This document shows, in pieces, positions 7,986-16,703 of a DNA stretch of 64,000 bases. The stretch's first letter is position 1. Each line of letters starts with the position of its first letter. Source of the stretch: Hallerella sp964587155 (GTDB taxonomy: Bacteria; Fibrobacterota; Fibrobacteria; Fibrobacterales; Fibrobacteraceae); NCBI GenBank assembly GCA_964587155.1, contig CAZPKF010000015.1:1-64000 (forward strand). The letters are read 5' to 3'. Under the pieces are notes generated by a model. It worked only from the letters and a program-made list of their open reading frames with translations, did no database searches and was not told where the DNA came from. Position numbers and translations under genes: made by a program.

Positions 7986-8765
7986 TTAACTTAGGGCAAC
8001 GTCAAGGGCCATCATTAAACTGAATCCGAGGGAAAAGAAGAGCGTGCCGATATCGGAATGTTCTCCGGCGGCAGTGCTTGGAACCAACTCTTCGATGACG
8101 ACGTAAATCATGGCTCCGGCGGCAAAACTCAACAAATAAGGCATGGCGGGGAATAGCGCCGAGGCTGCAAAAATCATGACGAAAGCTCCAATCGGCTCGA
8201 CAATTCCGGAAAGCATTCCGCATAAAAAAGCTTTTCCTTTATGAAATCCGGCAGCTTTTAAAGGCATGGAAATGATCGCTCCCTCTGGAATATTCTGAAT
8301 GGCGATGCCAATAGAAAGTGCAAGCGCGCTTGCCCACGAGATGGATTCATTACCGTTTTGGATGCCGCCATAGACAACTCCGATAGCCATTCCTTCGGGA
8401 ATGTTATGGAGGGTAACTGCGAAAAGCAGCATCGTTGTGCGAGGCAATCGCAAGTGGAGACCTTCAGGGTGCTTGGCGTGATTATGTAAATGAGGAATGA
8501 GATGGTCTAGCGCCAAAAGAAAGAGAATTCCCGCCCAAAATCCGATGACGGCGGGCAAAAAGGACCATTTTCCCATTGGGCTGGATTGTTCTACAGCGGG
8601 AATGAGAAGGCTCCAAATGGAAGCGGCTATCATGACGCCCCCGGCAAATCCCGTCAACATGCGTTCTACGGAGCGTTTTAACTTGTCCCTTAAAAAGAAA
8701 ACAAAACCGGCTCCGATAGAAGTCCCGACGAACGGAATGAGAATGCCTGCCCAAAATGCGCTCAA
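7986..8765 (-). CDS. ZIP-family divalent metal transporter
   Basis: This 259-residue polytopic membrane protein belongs to the ZIP/GufA-ZupT family, which brings zinc and related divalent cations into the cytoplasm. The metal-site helices carry LHNIPEGMAIGV and IQNIPEGAIISMPL, the two hallmark HNxPEG/QNxPEG motifs. The start is a TTG giving MSAFWAGILIPFVGTSIGA. No upstream in-frame ATG, GTG or other TTG exists before the next stop, and the next internal ATG would remove the first helix. No clear Shine-Dalgarno precedes it. It follows the ZevA/ZevB-like genes on the same strand, so a metal-homeostasis cluster is likely. Confidence 0.88.
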   Translation of the reverse strand: MSAFWAGILIPFVGTSIGAGFVFFLRDKLKRSVERMLTGFAGGVMIAASIWSLLIPAVEQSSPMGKWSFLPAVIGFWAGILFLLALDHLIPHLHNHAKHPEGLHLRLPRTTMLLFAVTLHNIPEGMAIGVVYGGIQNGNESISWASALALSIGIAIQNIPEGAIISMPLKAAGFHKGKAFLCGMLSGIVEPIGAFVMIFAASALFPAMPYLLSFAAGAMIYVVIEELVPSTAAGEHSDIGTLFFSLGFSLMMALDVALS

Positions 8766-8856
8766 GGTCTTAACAAAAGAAACTTTTTTTGAATGGCTGG
8801 CAAGGGCCTTCTTGCGCGAAAAGGCTCCATTCGGACGCTTCTGAATGGCTGTGAAG

Positions 8857-9843
8857 TCAGCGCGCGTTCAAAAAAAGGAAAAGTCCTAAAATCGACAGGC
8901 AAATGCCGCAGCAAAGAGAAAGTCCGGAGTAGATGAAGTACGCATACCGGTTGAGTTTTCCTGTTTTCTGGATTCCGGAATCGATTCCGCGGCGAAGAAA
9001 TATGGATGCAACGCCAAATCCCGTGTTGGTGATGGCCATGCCGAGTCCGATGGCGGCGGCTCCCAAAATGGCGATGCCGGGCATTCCGTGCAAAAGGCAA
9101 AAGAAGACGACTAGGGCGACTGCGGGGCAGGGGACAATTCCTGTAACGAAGGCAAGCCACAGCAATTCTTTCCAGTTGGCATTTTGAGACGCACTTTCGG
9201 AATTTTCTCCATGGGAAATTTCTCGGATGGAAATGACTATCAGCAGAATCCCAGTTAATATGATCAGAGCGTAACTGGCCTTTTCAATGTGGATGCGGCT
9301 CAATTCAAATAAAGGAAAAAGGGTTGCTTGGGTGATGCCGTATAAGATGAACAGGAGGATGACGGCGGAAAGGGTGTGGATGAAAGTGATCGAAGTGCCT
9401 AGGCCGACACCTTGCAATAGTTTTCCGCGGCGGGCGATGAAATAGCTGGCGACGATGGTTTTCCCATGGCCGGGGCCTATTGCATGGATGATACCGTAAA
9501 AGAAACAAACGAGCAGGAATATGCTCAAACTGGATGCGTTTCCATTTTGCAAACGGGACACTTGGATGGAAATTTTTTCGCGGAGCGTTTTCTGCGAAGA
9601 AACTAGCCATTCCCACATGGCGTCGGAACCGATGAAAAAATAACTGGATGTGGTTTTGACATTGCCAGGGTAGGCGGAAACCGTATCAACGGCGGATTGG
9701 GCTTGCGGCTGATCTACGGGTTTGACTGTGGCTGTTTTTTTAAAGTCGAACCGTTTTTGGTTCACGTCGGCAAAAGATGTTGTGCAAAAGAGCAGTAAAA
9801 TGGAGAGAATTAAAAATTCAGTGAGCTTTTTGGAACCGGACAT
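8857..9843 (-). CDS. NicO/ZevB-like metal transport membrane protein
   Basis: This 328-residue protein has a signal-like N-terminus and about six membrane helices. HAIGPGHGKTIVASYF is the characteristic motif of the NicO (nickel/cobalt) family. The gene overlaps the upstream DUF1007 gene by 26 bp, the same pairing as ZevA/ZevB of Haemophilus influenzae, which is implicated in zinc uptake. AGGGGATCT precedes the ATG. By family the substrate could be Zn, Ni or Co. The ZIP gene immediately downstream supports a zinc-centred cluster, which is inference. Confidence 0.83.
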   Translation of the reverse strand: MSGSKKLTEFLILSILLLFCTTSFADVNQKRFDFKKTATVKPVDQPQAQSAVDTVSAYPGNVKTTSSYFFIGSDAMWEWLVSSQKTLREKISIQVSRLQNGNASSLSIFLLVCFFYGIIHAIGPGHGKTIVASYFIARRGKLLQGVGLGTSITFIHTLSAVILLFILYGITQATLFPLFELSRIHIEKASYALIILTGILLIVISIREISHGENSESASQNANWKELLWLAFVTGIVPCPAVALVVFFCLLHGMPGIAILGAAAIGLGMAITNTGFGVASIFLRRGIDSGIQKTGKLNRYAYFIYSGLSLCCGICLSILGLFLFLNAR

Positions 9844-10405
9844 AGATCCCCTTGACAGAGCTGGAAAAATTTTTGAACTGGGTCAAGTCGTTGAGCGAGT
9901 CGACGAAATATTCTACATCGATGGCAGCAGGTGCCTGAATTTGACTGTTGTTTACATTGGTAGTGATTAGAATGTAATTCGTTGGGTCTGTCGTTGCGAT
10001 GACCAGCATCGTGTAATCTTCGGATTGTGCGGGAATATGGAAGGTGTTTAAAAATTCAACGACGAGCCTTCCTTCGGCGTTGACGGAAACTTTCAAATTC
10101 TTGGATTCTTTGGGCGAATAAAATACGCTTCCGTCCCCAACGTAATTGAATCGGCTGTATTGCTTGGCTGCATCAATAATTTGTTCTTGGTAAAGGGGAA
10201 GCTCGTCGGCTTCGAATCTTCCATTTTTATTTTTGTCTCCGGCGGCAATCATCGCTTGGCTGTAAATCAAGTCGAATGTCCATTTGTTTTGAACTCCGAC
10301 AAAACTATTTTCGTCAAAAACGAGGTCAACATTCGCATCGATAAAAACGTGCGGATGAGCGAGGGCGATTCCTGCAAGGATGCCGACAATGCCAAAAATT
10401 CGCAT
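9818..10405 (-). CDS. DUF1007 (ZevA-like) periplasmic protein
   Basis: This ~195-residue secreted protein begins MRIFGIVGILAGIALAHPHVFID. The mature N-terminus HPHVFID right after the signal peptide is the DUF1007 hallmark, and its histidines are likely metal ligands. A Lys/Asn/Asp-rich loop (DKNKNGRFEADELP) resembles an EF-hand calcium loop. A GTG two codons upstream is an alternative start, and neither has a good ribosome site. It is translationally coupled to the NicO-like gene by a 26-bp overlap. The pair probably forms a metal transport module. Confidence 0.8.
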   Translation of the reverse strand: MRIFGIVGILAGIALAHPHVFIDANVDLVFDENSFVGVQNKWTFDLIYSQAMIAAGDKNKNGRFEADELPLYQEQIIDAAKQYSRFNYVGDGSVFYSPKESKNLKVSVNAEGRLVVEFLNTFHIPAQSEDYTMLVIATTDPTNYILITTNVNNSQIQAPAAIDVEYFVDSLNDLTQFKNFSSSVKGIYVRFQKAH

Positions 10406-10450
10406 TTTCACGGATTCAATATATCTTAAAATTTTTGAAAAAGATTTGGT

Positions 10451-11587
10451 TCAGCCGTTTTGCAAACCCAAGAGTTGGCTGATTTCTTCTCCGATGTCGC
10501 CATCTTGAAGAGTAATTCCCAACAGTTTTTGTTCAATTTCTTCGGGCGGGTTGCGGAGTCCGCTGCGGGGAGAAGTTTCTGTGCAAAGGCTCCCTTCGCT
10601 TTCGAGAATCAAACGTTCGGCGAGTGCGGCGTGTAACGCCAAAGACGCATCGATGTATTTTAAATGGGTGGGTTCTTCTAAGATAAAATTCAGGGCGAAT
10701 TTTTTGTTCAAAACGCGGTCTTCCGGCATGTCGTCGCTGAACTCATCCTCGGCACCCATGCAAGCAATGACGGCTTTGGTCCGCAGCAACGCAGTATGAA
10801 TGCCCGGCTCGGAAAGGGCGTGGCGAACTCCTGTCGCGGTGACGATGAAGTCGGCGGATTCAATCTTTTTGACCGCGTCGGAAATATTATTCTTGTCGAT
10901 GATTTCAACGCCGTTCAGTTCTAATGTGGGAATGAAATCCGAAGCGGATTCCCGGCGTTCTATGTCGGTTATCGTGCAAACGCGCATTCCGCGTGAAATG
11001 CCGTGGAGGGCGATTCCGCAGCCGACTTTTCCGCTGCCGAAAACAAGCAGGGATTTTCCTTCGAATTCCGTAAATCCAGATTGGCAAAGCCCTCTAAAAA
11101 AGCCGTCGCCGGTCCCAAGGGAGGTTTCTATCCGCTTGATGATGCCGCTGTCGGCAACGAAAACGGGCAATTCCGCATTTTCGTAATAGGGAACGCCTGT
11201 TCTCGTCAGTTCCACGAACCCCATTTTGGGGTGGCAAGCGGCGAATTGGCCGGCACAATCCAAGATCAAATCAAAAAAATCGCCATCCTGTTCCATGTCT
11301 AACACCATTTCTGGAGAAAGGACTGGAATTTCGCTTTCCTGCAACAATTCGACGATTTCAATATCGCAGGGAATGGCCGAGTGTTCTACGGCGCGTCCGG
11401 CGAAAAGCTCTGCACCACCGGCTAACAGAGCTTCGTATTGTAAAAGGGAGTTTCTGAATATGGGGGTAGCGACAAGAATTTTCAAACCTTCGAATGGACG
11501 CGTTTCGCTCCATTCCGCAGCCAGGGCCGCTAGGACGGGGTATTCTCTTGGCGAATAATACTTTTGGGTGATGTCGTCAAAAAGCAT
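10451..11587 (-). CDS. Divergent S-adenosylhomocysteine hydrolase-like NAD-binding protein
   Basis: This encodes 378 residues. A Rossmann nucleotide-binding motif (VFGSGKVGCGIALHGISRG, from ~residue 185) is placed as in adenosylhomocysteinase (family pattern GYGxVGKG). A later segment FIVTATGVRHAL resembles the family's TTTGNxxxI. The N-terminal substrate-like domain is poorly conserved and the protein is shorter than the usual 430-490 residues. It may act on a related nucleoside or be a non-canonical family member, so I would not call it SahH. GGAGAACTTTCAA precedes the ATG. The dnaA gene is 38 bp upstream on the same strand. Confidence 0.6.
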   Translation of the reverse strand: MLFDDITQKYYSPREYPVLAALAAEWSETRPFEGLKILVATPIFRNSLLQYEALLAGGAELFAGRAVEHSAIPCDIEIVELLQESEIPVLSPEMVLDMEQDGDFFDLILDCAGQFAACHPKMGFVELTRTGVPYYENAELPVFVADSGIIKRIETSLGTGDGFFRGLCQSGFTEFEGKSLLVFGSGKVGCGIALHGISRGMRVCTITDIERRESASDFIPTLELNGVEIIDKNNISDAVKKIESADFIVTATGVRHALSEPGIHTALLRTKAVIACMGAEDEFSDDMPEDRVLNKKFALNFILEEPTHLKYIDASLALHAALAERLILESEGSLCTETSPRSGLRNPPEEIEQKLLGITLQDGDIGEEISQLLGLQNG

Positions 11588-11625
11588 TTGAAAGTTCTCC
11601 AGGAAAACCTAGTGGCAGTTGATGG

Positions 11626-12927
11626 TCAGTGTATGTTGGATTTGATGGTTTCGATGGCGCGGGCAAATGTGGCGTCGCTCTGCATTTCTTTTTCGATAGT
11701 CCTGATGGCGTGCATGACGGTTGAATGATCGCGGTTTGCAAAACGCATGCCAACGCTTTTCAGACTGAGCGTCGTGAGCGATTTCATTAGATACATGGCC
11801 ACTTGTCTTGCGTGGGCGACTTCCTTGGTGCCGCGTCCGGATTCCAAAAGTTTATCTTCGGGAACATCAAAAAATTGTGCAACGGCCTGGATGACGGATT
11901 CCGTACCCACTCGGCGTTTGATGTTCGGGATAATGTCGGCGACAACTTGCCTTGCGATGGAAATGTTGATGTCTTGTTTGGCAATGCTCGATTGCAGAGC
12001 AAGCCTGACAATGGCGGATTTGAGGGGGCGAACGCAACCTTCGATATTTTCTGCCAGATAAGCGAAAACATCGTCGGGAACGTCTAAATGGCTGTTTGCC
12101 GCTTGCTTGCGGAGAATCGCTTCGCGGGTTTCAAATGCGGGTGGTTGAATGTCGACTGTCAATCCCGACGAAAAACGGCTAACTAGGCGGTCGGAAAGGT
12201 TCATAACCTCGGCTGCGGGCGCGTCGGACGTGAGGACTATCTGTTTCCCAGCTTGGTGTAAGGCGTTGAAAATGTGGAAAAATTCGTTTTGCGTTTCGAT
12301 GGAGTTTTGCCAGTTTTGAATATCGTCAATCAGCAAAACGTCTACTTTGTTGCGGTAAAAAGACGACCATTCGTTGGCGGTTCCATCCTTGAGGTTTGCC
12401 GTGTATTCATCCTGAAAATCCCTGGCGGGAATATAGCGGACGGATTTCCCTGTGGCGTTTCCCAAAATATGATTGCCGATGGCCTGCAGCAGATGCGTTT
12501 TGCCTAGTCCCGGAGCACCGTAAATGAACAGCGGATTGTATTTGCTGTGTTCCGGGTTTTCCGCCACGGCGAAAGCCGCACTGAACGCCAGCTTCGAATT
12601 GCTGCCCTCGACAAAGTTTTCAAAGCTGAATTCTTCCGAAAGCTTTATCGGCCGGCAGAATTCCTGAGGCGCATTGGAAATGGAAGGATTGGACGTGGGA
12701 AGAAGAAAATCAAAAACGAGATTGTTTCCCGTTGCTTCTTGCCAGCTGATTTCAAGAAGAACTTTGTATGGCAGATAAGCCTTGACGTCTTTGTCTGCCG
12801 GCAGGATGACAGAAACGTGTCTATCAGTAACGCTAGAAAGGGTGAGATTTGCAAACAAATCATTATAAACAGCGTCGGAAATCTTGCTGTGCAAAAGATT
12901 CAAGCATTTTTCAAATTGCGGATGCAT
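11626..12927 (-). CDS. dnaA: Chromosomal replication initiator DnaA
   Basis: This 433-residue protein initiates replication by binding DnaA boxes at oriC and opening the DNA. Domain I (residues 1-~75) and a short domain II precede the AAA+ domain, with Walker A GAPGLGKTHLLQA and Walker B VLLIDDIQNW. Domain IV carries the DnaA signature (EVAHARQVAMYLMK ... GMRFANRDHSTVMHA). The start codon lies only 27 bp from the start of a divergent gene and has no clear ribosome site. dnaN and recF are not adjacent, and no DnaA-box cluster is seen nearby, so this need not be the origin. Confidence 0.95.
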   Translation of the reverse strand: MHPQFEKCLNLLHSKISDAVYNDLFANLTLSSVTDRHVSVILPADKDVKAYLPYKVLLEISWQEATGNNLVFDFLLPTSNPSISNAPQEFCRPIKLSEEFSFENFVEGSNSKLAFSAAFAVAENPEHSKYNPLFIYGAPGLGKTHLLQAIGNHILGNATGKSVRYIPARDFQDEYTANLKDGTANEWSSFYRNKVDVLLIDDIQNWQNSIETQNEFFHIFNALHQAGKQIVLTSDAPAAEVMNLSDRLVSRFSSGLTVDIQPPAFETREAILRKQAANSHLDVPDDVFAYLAENIEGCVRPLKSAIVRLALQSSIAKQDINISIARQVVADIIPNIKRRVGTESVIQAVAQFFDVPEDKLLESGRGTKEVAHARQVAMYLMKSLTTLSLKSVGMRFANRDHSTVMHAIRTIEKEMQSDATFARAIETIKSNIH

Positions 12928-12954
12928 GGATTACAATTTAACTATTATTGGGAC

Positions 12955-13527
12955 ATGTTGACTTGGATTTCCGGTTTAGGTTCCCTTTTTTGGATTCCCC
13001 CGATTTTTTGGATAGCGCTGGTGTGTTGGGCGCGTTTTTTGGCTTACCCCGTTTCCTTGAAACGGTGGATTCGGCGGGGAAAAACGTGGTGCTATGTCCC
13101 CGAATGGTGGTCCAGGATGTTGCATCGCAAGGCGGTTTTGGCCGTTTTGGGAATTTTGTTTGTTTGCTCGGCCTGTTTCACATCGGCGACGATTTTTTGG
13201 GCTGTGGGCGGATTTCCTGTCCCATGCCTCGCGCTTCTTATTGCCGCATGCCTTGTCATTGAAAAGTTGATTGTTGAAAAGGCGATGGACGGAGTTTACC
13301 GGTTGGAAGTCAATGCGTATTTTTTGGAATACAGACGTCAAAGCGATTATTACGGTAAGTCCGGAATTTCGCTTTCTGACGAAGATCTTCGCGGACATGC
13401 GGCGTGGGCTTTTCGCAATGCGATGAAAAAAGCCGATGCGGAAAATCGCTTGTTCAAACATTTGAAAGAAATGTCCGCACTGGAAATTGCGGAAGAACGT
13501 GAAGAGGCTGCTTATGAAAACGCTTAA
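12955..13527 (+). CDS. Membrane protein of unknown function upstream of squalene/phytoene synthase
   Basis: This encodes about 190 residues starting MLTWISGLGSLFWIPPIFW. The N-terminal half has three hydrophobic segments (residues ~5-30, ~60-80, ~82-105) separated by a Trp/Arg-rich loop. The C-terminal half is soluble and charged (YFLEYRRQSDYYG ... EIAEEREEAAYENA). I do not recognise the family. The ATG follows a weak TTGGGAC. The 3' end overlaps the squalene/phytoene synthase gene by 14 bp, indicating coupling. The head-to-head distance to dnaA is 27 bp. Confidence 0.6.
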   Translation: MLTWISGLGSLFWIPPIFWIALVCWARFLAYPVSLKRWIRRGKTWCYVPEWWSRMLHRKAVLAVLGILFVCSACFTSATIFWAVGGFPVPCLALLIAACLVIEKLIVEKAMDGVYRLEVNAYFLEYRRQSDYYGKSGISLSDEDLRGHAAWAFRNAMKKADAENRLFKHLKEMSALEIAEEREEAAYENA

Positions 13528-14578
13528 TTTGCCAGATGCGGAAAAACGCTTTGAATATGCGGACAAAATGCTGTTGCTTGTTTCGCGGACATTTGCGTTG
13601 AACATCAATCGGCTTTCAGGAAAGCTCCGCCGTACGGTCTTGCTCGCGTATCTTTACCTGCGGATAGCGGATACACTGGAAGATGATTCTCGGCTTCCGG
13701 TAAAAGAAAAACTCCACCTGTTGACTCTGTTTTCGGGCATTTTTCAAAAAGATGCCGATATGGAAAGTGCTTTGTCCCAATTTGTCCGCGCATTGCCTCC
13801 GTATTTTGCGGAATCGGAAGACCCGAATCACGGCCTTTGCCGCCATGCGGAAACGGTTGTTCCCCTGCTGTGGACTTTTGACGAAAATTCGATTTCGTGT
13901 GTCAGCGAAACTGTTTGTGAAATGTGCGAAGGAATGGCGCTGTCGATTCGGCAAATGGAAGATTCTTTGGGAAAAGGCTGGTTCACTTTGGAAACGATGC
14001 CGGATCTTTCACGTTATTGTTATTATGTCGCGGGCATTGTCGGTAAACTTCTTACGAAACTGTTTGCCGCAGGAAATTCGGCCATTGACAAGGCGCGTTT
14101 AGAAATGCTGCAGGCGCGCGATGTGAGTTTTGGACTTGCGCTGCAATTGGTGAACATCATCAAGGATGTTCGCGAAGATGCAGAACGAAAAGTCTGCTTT
14201 GTGCCCGAAATGCTTTGTCATTCTCATGGGTTTGAAAGTTCCCCGGCGATGTTTTCTGCGGACGCAGACAAAAAGGCGCGGGCTTCGGTGATGAAAGAAT
14301 TGGTCGGAGAAGCTTGGAAACATTTGGCGGATGCCGTGGAATATACGATTACAATTCCCCGTCGCAATCCGAAAATTCGCCTGTTTTGTCTTTGGCCCTT
14401 GTTCATGGCGGCAAAAAATCTTTCTGTGATGGGCGATTGTTCAAAGCTTTTCGACAAAGATCACAAAGTGAAAATTTCACGGGATGATGTGAAAGAAATC
14501 GTCCGTTCGACGACGCTGCATTTTTATTCGAATTCCTGGATACGGAAACGGTTCGAAGCGTTGAGGGATGGCGTATGA
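13514..14578 (+). CDS. Squalene/phytoene synthase family protein
   Basis: This 354-residue enzyme of the trans-isoprenyl head-to-head synthase fold condenses two prenyl diphosphates (FPP or GGPP). The two Asp-rich Mg-binding motifs are visible: YLRIADTLEDD (residue ~45 on) and LVNIIKDVREDAERKVCFVP. The ATG at 13514 is chosen because GAAGAGG lies eight bases upstream; an in-frame ATG at 13487 lacks this. The gene overlaps its neighbours on both sides (14 bp and 4 bp). dxs and a polyprenyl synthase elsewhere in the window could supply substrate. Whether the product is squalene, dehydrosqualene or phytoene cannot be read from motifs. Confidence 0.87.
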   Translation: MKTLNLPDAEKRFEYADKMLLLVSRTFALNINRLSGKLRRTVLLAYLYLRIADTLEDDSRLPVKEKLHLLTLFSGIFQKDADMESALSQFVRALPPYFAESEDPNHGLCRHAETVVPLLWTFDENSISCVSETVCEMCEGMALSIRQMEDSLGKGWFTLETMPDLSRYCYYVAGIVGKLLTKLFAAGNSAIDKARLEMLQARDVSFGLALQLVNIIKDVREDAERKVCFVPEMLCHSHGFESSPAMFSADADKKARASVMKELVGEAWKHLADAVEYTITIPRRNPKIRLFCLWPLFMAAKNLSVMGDCSKLFDKDHKVKISRDDVKEIVRSTTLHFYSNSWIRKRFEALRDGV

Positions 14579-15159
14579 ACGAAAAATTCCGACTTTTGAA
14601 ATCGTGGAAATTCCACCTGGCTTTTGTCTTAATTTCCATTCTGGTCGATCAGGCGACGAAGATTTGGGCTGTGGCGACACTGGAAAGTTCGTATGAAAAT
14701 CCTTTTGGCCGAATCATCCCTGTTTTCGGGGAACTATTGCAATTCCGGCTCGTGTATAATTACGGAGCCGCTTTTAGCAGTCGCCCGCAGGACTTGTTGC
14801 CTTTCTTACCGCCGACGATTTTCTTTTTGTTGATTTCCATTGTGGCGACAGCCATTCTGCTTTATTTTTACAAATCGGTCAAGAGGGACGATTTTTTGGT
14901 CCGGTTTGGCATTGCGATGATTTTTTCCGGCGCATTGGGAAATTTTATCGACCGGATGCGCATCGGGAAAGTGGTGGACTTCATCGATTGCGATTTCCCT
15001 GACTTTATCATGGAGCGCTGGCCAACGTTCAATTTTGCCGATTGCTGCGTGACCGTTGGCGTTGCATTGGTTTTGATAGCTCCTCTCATTTACAAGTTTA
15101 TCCAGTATTCTCCAGCAGGTTCGAATGCCAAAGAAAACAGAGAACAGTCAAATGCCTGA
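14575..15159 (+). CDS. lspA: Signal peptidase II (prolipoprotein)
   Basis: This 194-residue aspartyl protease of the inner membrane cleaves lipoprotein signal peptides after lipid attachment. It has four membrane helices, the motif RLVYNYGAAF, and the catalytic aspartates in GALGNFIDRM...VVDFID and FNFADCCVTVG. The window encodes many lipoproteins that would be its substrates. It overlaps the upstream gene by ATGA and the downstream pseudouridine synthase by 35 bp. Confidence 0.95.
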   Translation: MNEKFRLLKSWKFHLAFVLISILVDQATKIWAVATLESSYENPFGRIIPVFGELLQFRLVYNYGAAFSSRPQDLLPFLPPTIFFLLISIVATAILLYFYKSVKRDDFLVRFGIAMIFSGALGNFIDRMRIGKVVDFIDCDFPDFIMERWPTFNFADCCVTVGVALVLIAPLIYKFIQYSPAGSNAKENREQSNA

Positions 15160-16435
15160 ACTTTCCCGATTTGTCGTGTCCGAAGCGGAAGCGGGGGAAC
15201 GCCTTGATAAATTTTTGCAGGGCAAGTTGAATGAATATTCCAGAACGGATATTCAAAAACTGATTGCAGACGGAGCTGTTTTTGCGGCGGGTTCTCCGGC
15301 AAAGAAAAATTTGCGTTTGACAGAAGGGATGACCGTCTTGCTTTCGGCGTTGCCCGAAAAGGAAAGCTCCGAACTATTGCCCGAAAAAATGGATTTGCAC
15401 ATCGTTTACGAAGACGATGATGTCGCCGTGATTTTTAAACCGCGTGGCGTTGTCGTGCATCCGGGAAACGGCGCGGCGACAGGGACTCTCGCTGCTGGAT
15501 TGCTGTATCATTTCAAGGGAAATCTTTCAACGATCAACGGCCCCCTCCGTCCGGGAATAGTGCATCGTTTGGACAAAGACACTCCCGGTTTGATGGTTGT
15601 CGCCAAAAACGATAAAGCGCATCGCAGCCTTTCGCAGCAATTAGAAGCGCGAACTCTTCATCGGCGTTATGAAGCGTTGATTTGGGGACATCCGCGGGAT
15701 CTTTCCGGAGAAATTGAATTGCCCATGGGCCGGGATCCCAAATCCCGGATTCGCATGGCTGTTGTCAAAGACGGCAAATATGCCAAGACGCGTTACCATG
15801 CCAAAGAGTTCTTTGCCATCGCGACTCTCATGGAATATGAACTGGATACGGGACGAACCCATCAAATCCGAGTGCATTCCCGTTATACGGGGCATCCGAT
15901 TGTGGGAGACCCGATTTATGAAGGTCGAGAAGCATCGCTCTTCCGCATTCCGCCACTCTATCGGGAAACGGCAGAAAAATTGTTGGAAATGGCTCCGGCG
16001 CAGCTTTTGCAGGCGGTGGAAATTTCGTTTGTCCATCCGGAAACGCATCAACAAATGTCGTTTTCTGTCCCATTAGAAGAATCGTTCGAAAAAGCGGTCC
16101 GTTTTTTGGAAAAGGAATGTTTGCAGCTTGCGCCGACTTTCGACGAAGATTCCAGTTTCCGTGATTTTGCCGAAACAGAAATTAATCATCCGTATTTGGA
16201 AGAAGAACCCGAAGAAGAAGAGGAATTTGAAGAAGAACCTCTGAAAAAACGTTTGACGCGTGCAGAACGGCTTGCCATGAAAAAGGAGCGCATCCGTAAA
16301 CGCAAAGCGATTGAAGCGGAAAAACGGGAACGGAAAGCGAAACGCGAAGCGGAAAAACGCGGAGAAGTTTACGAAAAGGGTAGTGCCGTAGTGACAGGTT
16401 ACGAACCGACGATTGACCCTGCGTATTTGGAGTAA
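15125..16435 (+). CDS. RluD-type 23S rRNA pseudouridine synthase with long charged C-terminal extension
   Basis: This is a 436-residue protein. An S4 RNA-binding domain (GERLDKFLQGKL..., residues ~20-75) is followed by an RluA/RluD catalytic domain with RPGIVHRLDKDTPGLMVVAK, whose Asp is the nucleophile, and YELDTGRTHQIRVH. These enzymes isomerise uridines in large-subunit rRNA. Beyond the usual ~320 residues it has a tail with an acidic block (EEEPEEEEEFEEEP, ~residue 358) followed by a basic Arg/Lys/Glu helix of ~55 residues. The start at 15125 overlaps lspA; an ATG 27 bp later is a possible alternative. The precise uridine target is not assigned. Confidence 0.88.
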   Translation: MPKKTENSQMPELSRFVVSEAEAGERLDKFLQGKLNEYSRTDIQKLIADGAVFAAGSPAKKNLRLTEGMTVLLSALPEKESSELLPEKMDLHIVYEDDDVAVIFKPRGVVVHPGNGAATGTLAAGLLYHFKGNLSTINGPLRPGIVHRLDKDTPGLMVVAKNDKAHRSLSQQLEARTLHRRYEALIWGHPRDLSGEIELPMGRDPKSRIRMAVVKDGKYAKTRYHAKEFFAIATLMEYELDTGRTHQIRVHSRYTGHPIVGDPIYEGREASLFRIPPLYRETAEKLLEMAPAQLLQAVEISFVHPETHQQMSFSVPLEESFEKAVRFLEKECLQLAPTFDEDSSFRDFAETEINHPYLEEEPEEEEEFEEEPLKKRLTRAERLAMKKERIRKRKAIEAEKRERKAKREAEKRGEVYEKGSAVVTGYEPTIDPAYLE

Positions 16436-16479
16436 AATTCATTTTAGGCATTTTCTTCCGCTTGGAAATTCATAATGCA

Positions 16480-16610
16480 TAATTCGGAATGCGAAGTAGA
16501 GGTGCGAGCCGAAAACTCTCCTTGATGGGTTTTACACGGAAAACCTTTTCTGTAACTGTTGAATTTTGCACGGTTTGAACGGCGTAAATGAGCCGTTTTC
16601 GCAGAAAGGA
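16480..16610 (-). repeat. Dispersed intergenic element, copy D
   Basis: The element is oriented on the minus strand. It contains GCGAAAACGGCTC, TCAAACCGTGCAAAATTCA, CAGAAAAGG and ACCCATCAA (plus-strand ttgatggg at 16522-16529), in the same order as copies A, B and C. Similarity to copy C continues for about 60 bases past CCCATCAA (ACTTCG...CCGAATT...GCATT). It lies between the rluD-type gene and the lipoprotein remnant. Confidence 0.6.
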
Positions 16611-16703
16611 AATGTGTCCGAAGTTGGTTGCGGCTGCCTCCAAAAGGAAATTGCAAACGTTCCTCGTTCTTATTATGTTCTAACGCATAATTGCCAGGAT
16701 TTT

